Shown in pieces: positions 59,991 through 64,000 of a DNA stretch of 64,000 bases. A program made the position numbers and the translations under genes. Within the stretch, counting starts at the first letter, position 1. Each line of letters opens with the position of its first letter. Source of the DNA: CAVPPA01 sp963841325 (lineage in GTDB: Bacteria; Patescibacteriota; Saccharimonadia; Saccharimonadales; UBA4665); contig CAWJBZ010000003.1 of NCBI GenBank assembly GCA_963841325.1, positions 40,256 through 104,255 on the forward strand, written 5' to 3'. Below the pieces are notes generated by a model that was not told the DNA's origin, ran no database searches, and saw only the letters and a list, made by a program, of their open reading frames with translations.

Positions 59991-60593
59991 TTAATCAGTA
60001 TCTAGAGCGTTTTTAATATCGCCGTAATCAAAACCTTGGCGAGCTAAGTATTGCATCAGTTTGAGTTTATCGGTCCGATACCTAGTCAGTTGTCGCTTCT
60101 TAGCTATCAATTTCCGTAAAACATCTAGTTCAGTAACTTCATCTTCGTCTATCACTTGTTTAATAACTTCTGCGCTAACGTGTTTGGCTCGTAGCTCTTG
60201 TTGTAATTTTCGCTTCGAGGTAGGGCGGAGTAGACGGCGGTTTGCTACCCAGCTACGGGCAAAAGCTAAATCATTTAACAAATTTAAATCAATTAACTTG
60301 TTAAGTATTTTCTTAATTAGAGCAGGGGAGACGGTTTTACGACGGAGATAGTTTTCCAATTCCCAACGACTGTGCAGTCTCATAGCTGCATATCTTATGG
60401 CGTTAGTTGAAATCTTATCCTCGACGGATTGATGTTTCCAGCTTTTTAGTTCGTCAGCACTTAATTCCTGCCCACGCACCAATTGACTAAGTAGTAAGGC
60501 CGACTCACTTAAAGAAAAGCCATACCGGCCATCAATAAAAACCGAGTAACGGTTTTTAACTTTTTGTTGCTGGGTAATGCTGGTAATTTTCAT
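59991..60593 (-). CDS. recX: RecA regulator RecX
   Basis: A 200-aa protein that limits RecA filament growth. It contains three-helix repeats such as RYAAMRLHSRWELENYLRRKTVSPALIKKIL and NDLAFARSWVANRRLL with the usual AR-W-V pattern. It sits 44 nt after recA on the same strand, the classical recA-recX operon. Confidence 0.92.
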   Translation of the reverse strand: MKITSITQQQKVKNRYSVFIDGRYGFSLSESALLLSQLVRGQELSADELKSWKHQSVEDKISTNAIRYAAMRLHSRWELENYLRRKTVSPALIKKILNKLIDLNLLNDLAFARSWVANRRLLRPTSKRKLQQELRAKHVSAEVIKQVIDEDEVTELDVLRKLIAKKRQLTRYRTDKLKLMQYLARQGFDYGDIKNALDTD

Positions 60594-60637
60594 ACCTATT
60601 AATGATCTTGGTCTATTTTGTCAGGGATTGAGTTAGT

Positions 60638-61666
60638 TTATTCTTCTTTGGTGGCAGCGGTTGCTGTAGTAATCACTTTTTGAGCAATTTCAGTCATCAC
60701 CTTAGGGTTAGCTTGAAGGTATAGTTTTGCCGCCTCGTGTCCCTGGGCAACATTTTGTCCATTATAAGTAAACCAGGCGCCAGATTTTTCCACGATACCA
60801 TGAACTACCGCCTGATCAAGAACGTCACCCGATCGGGAGATACCTTCGTCATACATAATGTCAAATTCCGCCTCACGAAACGGCGGAGCAATCTTGTTCT
60901 TGACTACCTTAACTCTGGTCCGGTTGCCAATAATGCTTTCCCCTTGTTTGATTTGACCGATCCGGCGAATATCCATTCGAACCGACGCATAAAACTTAAG
61001 CGCATTGCCGCCGGTGGTGGTTTCCGGATTGCCGAACATCACACCAATCTTCATTCGTATCTGGTTGATAAATACTACGGTAGTTTTTGAGCGACTAATC
61101 ACGCTGGTCAGTTTACGCAAGGCTTGACTCATTAACCGAGCTTGTAGCCCGGGCAGGCTATCACCCATCTCCCCTTCAATTTCTGCTCTTGGCACTAAGG
61201 CTGCCACCGAATCAATCACAATCAAATCCACGGCATTAGACCGGACCAGTGTTTCAGTAATCTCCAGTGCTTGTTCGCCGTTATCCGGCTGACTTAAGAG
61301 TAAGTTATCAATATCTACTCCTATGCGCTTAGCATAGGCTGGATCCAGGGCATTTTCAGCATCAATAAAAGCTGCTGTTCCGCCAGCCCGCTGAACTTCA
61401 GCAATGGCATGCAGTGTCAGGGTGGTTTTTCCCGAGGACTCCGGACCATAGATTTCCACTACCCTGCCCTTTGGTAATCCGCCGCCGAGGGCTAAATCCA
61501 ACGCAATGCTACCGGAGGGAATACATTCCACCTGAGAATGTAGCGATTCGCCCAATTTCATAATCGAACCTCTACCGAATTGTTTCTCAATACTATCCAG
61601 TGCTAAATTAAGCGCTTTAGCTTTACCTTCTGATGCTGCGGTTGTTTTCTGTTTATCTACTACCAT
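60638..61666 (-). CDS. recA: Recombinase A
   Basis: DNA strand-exchange ATPase and SOS coprotease, 342 aa. It shows ALDSIEKQFGRGSIMKLGE, Walker A GPESSGKTTLTL (about 73-84), FIDAENALDPAYA, the ATPase strand LIVIDSVAALVPRAEIEGEMGD, loop 2 near NPETTTGGNALKFYASVR and the DNA-binding/C-terminal domains. No LexA-type operator was identified upstream. Confidence 0.98.
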   Translation of the reverse strand: MVVDKQKTTAASEGKAKALNLALDSIEKQFGRGSIMKLGESLHSQVECIPSGSIALDLALGGGLPKGRVVEIYGPESSGKTTLTLHAIAEVQRAGGTAAFIDAENALDPAYAKRIGVDIDNLLLSQPDNGEQALEITETLVRSNAVDLIVIDSVAALVPRAEIEGEMGDSLPGLQARLMSQALRKLTSVISRSKTTVVFINQIRMKIGVMFGNPETTTGGNALKFYASVRMDIRRIGQIKQGESIIGNRTRVKVVKNKIAPPFREAEFDIMYDEGISRSGDVLDQAVVHGIVEKSGAWFTYNGQNVAQGHEAAKLYLQANPKVMTEIAQKVITTATAATKEE

Positions 61667-61892
61667 AATTTGCTACCTCCATACTTACTGAAGCTCACTT
61701 CGCCACCCGTCCGGACTCTTTCTTTGTTCACAGTATACCAGACATCATACCGCCTCGACAGTTATTGACCCCAGTAAAATGCTTCAGGTTTTTGCGGTTT
61801 GCTGTTAGAATAACCTTAAACGTAATGATGGGCGCTCAGGCTAATATGCAATTAATACACAAACATCCGAATAGTTACGGAGTATCTCTATA

Positions 61893-63716
61893 ATGCGCAT
61901 CGCTGACTCGCTAACAGTGAAGCTTTTGAAAAAAGCTGATAAAAAAATATCCGATGATCAGATTGCTGAATTACATAAGCAAGAAGTAACCGAAAAGAAA
62001 CCCCTACAAGATCTGGCCATTAAAGACAACTTGATCAGCGAAAAAGAGTTAACCAAGTTGTATGCTACTGAAATTGATGTTCCGCTAGTTGAGCTCAACG
62101 CTAAAGACATTAAACGGGATGTTTTGCAACTATTACCGGAACGTATTGCCCGACAGTACCATGCGGTTGTTTTCGATATTGACGAAAATAAGACAAAACT
62201 GGTGGCCATGGAAGACCCCGACGACATCCAGGCACTTAACTTTCTACAGAAGCAACTGGGCAACAACCTTCGGGTTTACATCACTACCGTAAGCCAGCTA
62301 GAAGCAGCGCTTGATCAATACCGCGAAAATGGCAATATTGGCAGTGAACTAACCAAAGTTATTTCTGGCGAAAATGAGGCCGACGAATCAGAGGAACCGG
62401 GCGAAGAAGATCTAGCCGAGGACTCACCAATCGCTCAAACTGTTAATTTAATTATTGAATACGGTATTAAGTCGACGGCCAGTGATATCCATATCGAACC
62501 ACGAGAAAACGTAGTCGTGATTCGTTACCGGATAGACGGTTTACTTCGGGAAGTTAACAAACTACCGCGGAAAATGCTGGGAGCTTTGGTGTCACGTATC
62601 AAGATTTTGTCAAACCTTAAAATCGACGAACACCGTGCTCCTCAGGACGGACGGTTTAAGGTCCAGGTTGGTGGTAATTTGTACGCTATCCGGGTTTCGG
62701 TCATGCCTATAGTTGACGGCGAAAAGGTAGTAATGCGGATTTTAAACGAATCCAATAAAGCAGCCGGTTTTGCCGAACTAGGTTTTTGGGGTGCGGCTAT
62801 GGAAACAATGCAGCATGCCATTATTCAGCCGCACGGGATGATCCTGGTTACCGGACCGACTGGATCGGGTAAATCAACCACTTTATTTAGTGTATTAAGT
62901 ATGCTGAACACACCAAATGTAAACATCGCTACCGTAGAAGATCCTGTCGAATACCGCATCCCAGGCGTTAATCAAACTCAGGTCAACCCCATAGCTGGGA
63001 TGACCTTCAGTAATGGTTTAAGGGCTATGCTGCGACAAGATCCCAACATTATCATGGTAGGTGAGATACGAGATAGTGAAACGGCAGAGTTGGCAGTACA
63101 AGCAGCGCTAACCGGTCACTTGGTATTTTCTACTTTACACACCAACGACGCAGCTACTTGTTTACCTCGTTTGCTAGACATGAATGTTGAGCCGTTTTTA
63201 ATTGCCAGTACTGTTCGGGCGGTAATCGGCCAAAGGTTGGTCCGACGTCTCTGTGTCGATTGTAAACAATCATATGCACCGGACGAGGCTGAATTACAGC
63301 ATCTGGAAAAAGTTTTCCATCTTGATGGTGCTTTGAATTTGAAACGGATTAATGAACTGGAGAAACAAGCTTTTGATGGCGGTATTGGCCGGCCCCATAC
63401 CGCTAAAGATCCTAAGGCCGACCAGAATAGCGATTTAAGTACTACCAGCACTAGCCTAAGGCGATTGTGGAAAGCACAGGATGACGGTTGTCCGGCCTGC
63501 AACCATTCTGGCTATAAAGGACGTATTGGTATTTATGAAGTTTTACACAATTCGGATGCCATTCAAAAATTGATTGTCAGTAGTGGAACGAGTGAAGCAA
63601 TTCAAGATATGGCTATTCAAGAAGGAATGCTGACAATGCAGATTGATGGATTTATAAAAGCCTTACGCGGCGAAACCAGTATTGAAGAAATATTGCGAGC
63701 CACGTCGGAAGATTAA
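61893..63716 (+). CDS. pilB: Type IV pilus assembly ATPase PilB/GspE
   Basis: Hexameric ATPase driving pilus extension, 607 aa. An N-terminal T2SSE_N-type domain (about 20-130) precedes the core. The core has Walker A GPTGSGKSTTLFS, the Asp box ATVEDPVEYRIPGVNQTQVNP, GLRAMLRQDPNIIMVGEIRD, His box TGHLVFSTLHTNDA, and a zinc motif (CVDCKQ and CPACNHSGYKGR). It starts an operon with pilC, 2 nt apart. Confidence 0.95.
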   Translation: MRIADSLTVKLLKKADKKISDDQIAELHKQEVTEKKPLQDLAIKDNLISEKELTKLYATEIDVPLVELNAKDIKRDVLQLLPERIARQYHAVVFDIDENKTKLVAMEDPDDIQALNFLQKQLGNNLRVYITTVSQLEAALDQYRENGNIGSELTKVISGENEADESEEPGEEDLAEDSPIAQTVNLIIEYGIKSTASDIHIEPRENVVVIRYRIDGLLREVNKLPRKMLGALVSRIKILSNLKIDEHRAPQDGRFKVQVGGNLYAIRVSVMPIVDGEKVVMRILNESNKAAGFAELGFWGAAMETMQHAIIQPHGMILVTGPTGSGKSTTLFSVLSMLNTPNVNIATVEDPVEYRIPGVNQTQVNPIAGMTFSNGLRAMLRQDPNIIMVGEIRDSETAELAVQAALTGHLVFSTLHTNDAATCLPRLLDMNVEPFLIASTVRAVIGQRLVRRLCVDCKQSYAPDEAELQHLEKVFHLDGALNLKRINELEKQAFDGGIGRPHTAKDPKADQNSDLSTTSTSLRRLWKAQDDGCPACNHSGYKGRIGIYEVLHNSDAIQKLIVSSGTSEAIQDMAIQEGMLTMQIDGFIKALRGETSIEEILRATSED

Positions 63717-63718
63717 GT

Positions 63719-64000
63719 ATGAAATTCAGCTACAAAGCGGTCAATCACGAAGGCAAAACGATTAGCGGCGTTTACGACGCCCCGGATCGTGATTCTCTGA
63801 TTGCCGTTCTTAACAAGCAAAATCTCCGGCCAATTCTGATTAAGCTGGATATCGGTGTCACTAAAAAAGGCGGTTTATTCGATATCTTCAAGCCTAAAGT
63901 CAAACTTAAAGATATTGTGATGTTTAACCGTCAGCTGTCGACTATGATATCGGCTGGGGTGCCCCTGCCCCGATCACTGGTGACCCTTCAGGCGCAAACC
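63719..64000 (+). CDS. pilC: Type IV pilus inner-membrane protein PilC (5' part)
   Basis: The gene is cut by the window end after 94 codons. The visible part starts MKFSYKAVNHEGKTISG, then DRDSLIAVLNKQNLRPI and KLKDIVMFNRQLSTMISAGVPLPRSLVTL, the N-terminal GspF domain of PilC/GspF. ATG lies 2 nt after the pilB stop. Confidence 0.9.
   Translation, partial: MKFSYKAVNHEGKTISGVYDAPDRDSLIAVLNKQNLRPILIKLDIGVTKKGGLFDIFKPKVKLKDIVMFNRQLSTMISAGVPLPRSLVTLQAQT

Overview
The window looks like a chromosome segment of a Patescibacteria (CPR) organism, most probably Saccharibacteria or a close relative. This rests on gene content, not on a marker tree. Genes are densely packed, proteins are short for their families (MetRS of 483 aa, TsaB of 130 aa), and several genes lack a Shine-Dalgarno site and have a -10 box 6-7 nt before the ATG. 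Cell-wall, type IV pilus and translation genes sit beside single-pass surface proteins with no outer-membrane signature. UGA is used as a normal stop (tsaB, the ymdB-like gene), so this is not a Gracilibacteria/SR1-type recoded genome.

Layout. 0-7 kb: cysteine desulfurase, two unknowns, tatD, metG, a Nudix hydrolase, tRNA-Val, a GH37 trehalase and a DUF3175 gene with a tiny upstream ORF. 7.0-7.5 kb: tmRNA on the minus strand. 7.5-15.4 kb: marR-like, rsmA, a DUF348/G5/lysozyme-like wall protein, a UvrD/PcrA helicase, a membrane-anchored unknown, tpiA and pgk. 15.4-18.7 kb: an accessory island with a nucleoside phosphorylase, a radical SAM/SPASM peptide maturase, a 66-aa Cys-Cys peptide, and a structured RNA tract that ends in a hammerhead-ribozyme-like fold. 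18.7-31 kb: a large sensor kinase, a DUF2156-like acyltransferase, a pyruvoyl arginine decarboxylase with a membrane/GNAT-like partner, two single-domain response regulators, an IS3-family element, and a MurD2-MurL pair that makes the D-glutamate of peptidoglycan by the epimerase route.

31-33 kb: tRNA-Lys followed by two small genes, each bordered by a copy of the tRNA 3' end, which looks like serial integration. 33-46 kb: an aldo/keto reductase, a cupredoxin-like protein, a 1042-aa surface protein, folC, two tRNA-Arg genes, a pilin-like protein, a Nudix enzyme, murB, glyA and an HTH-MurA fusion with palindromes in front of it. 46-56 kb: tRNAs, a P-type cation ATPase, an LCP wall ligase, a GH1 glycosidase, an HNH endonuclease, a P1-type ATPase with degenerate motifs and a dolichol-kinase-like protein. 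56-64 kb: a ymdB-like gene with rny, tsaB, tsaE, a PRC-barrel protein, recX, recA, pilB and the start of pilC.

The strongest leads for something undescribed are the radical SAM/peptide pair together with the hammerhead-like RNA directly downstream (16.5-18.4 kb). Next come the MurD2/MurL route in a reduced genome, the tRNA-Lys cassette array, and the HTH-MurA fusion. Functions were assigned from recognisable motifs by eye; no database search was run.
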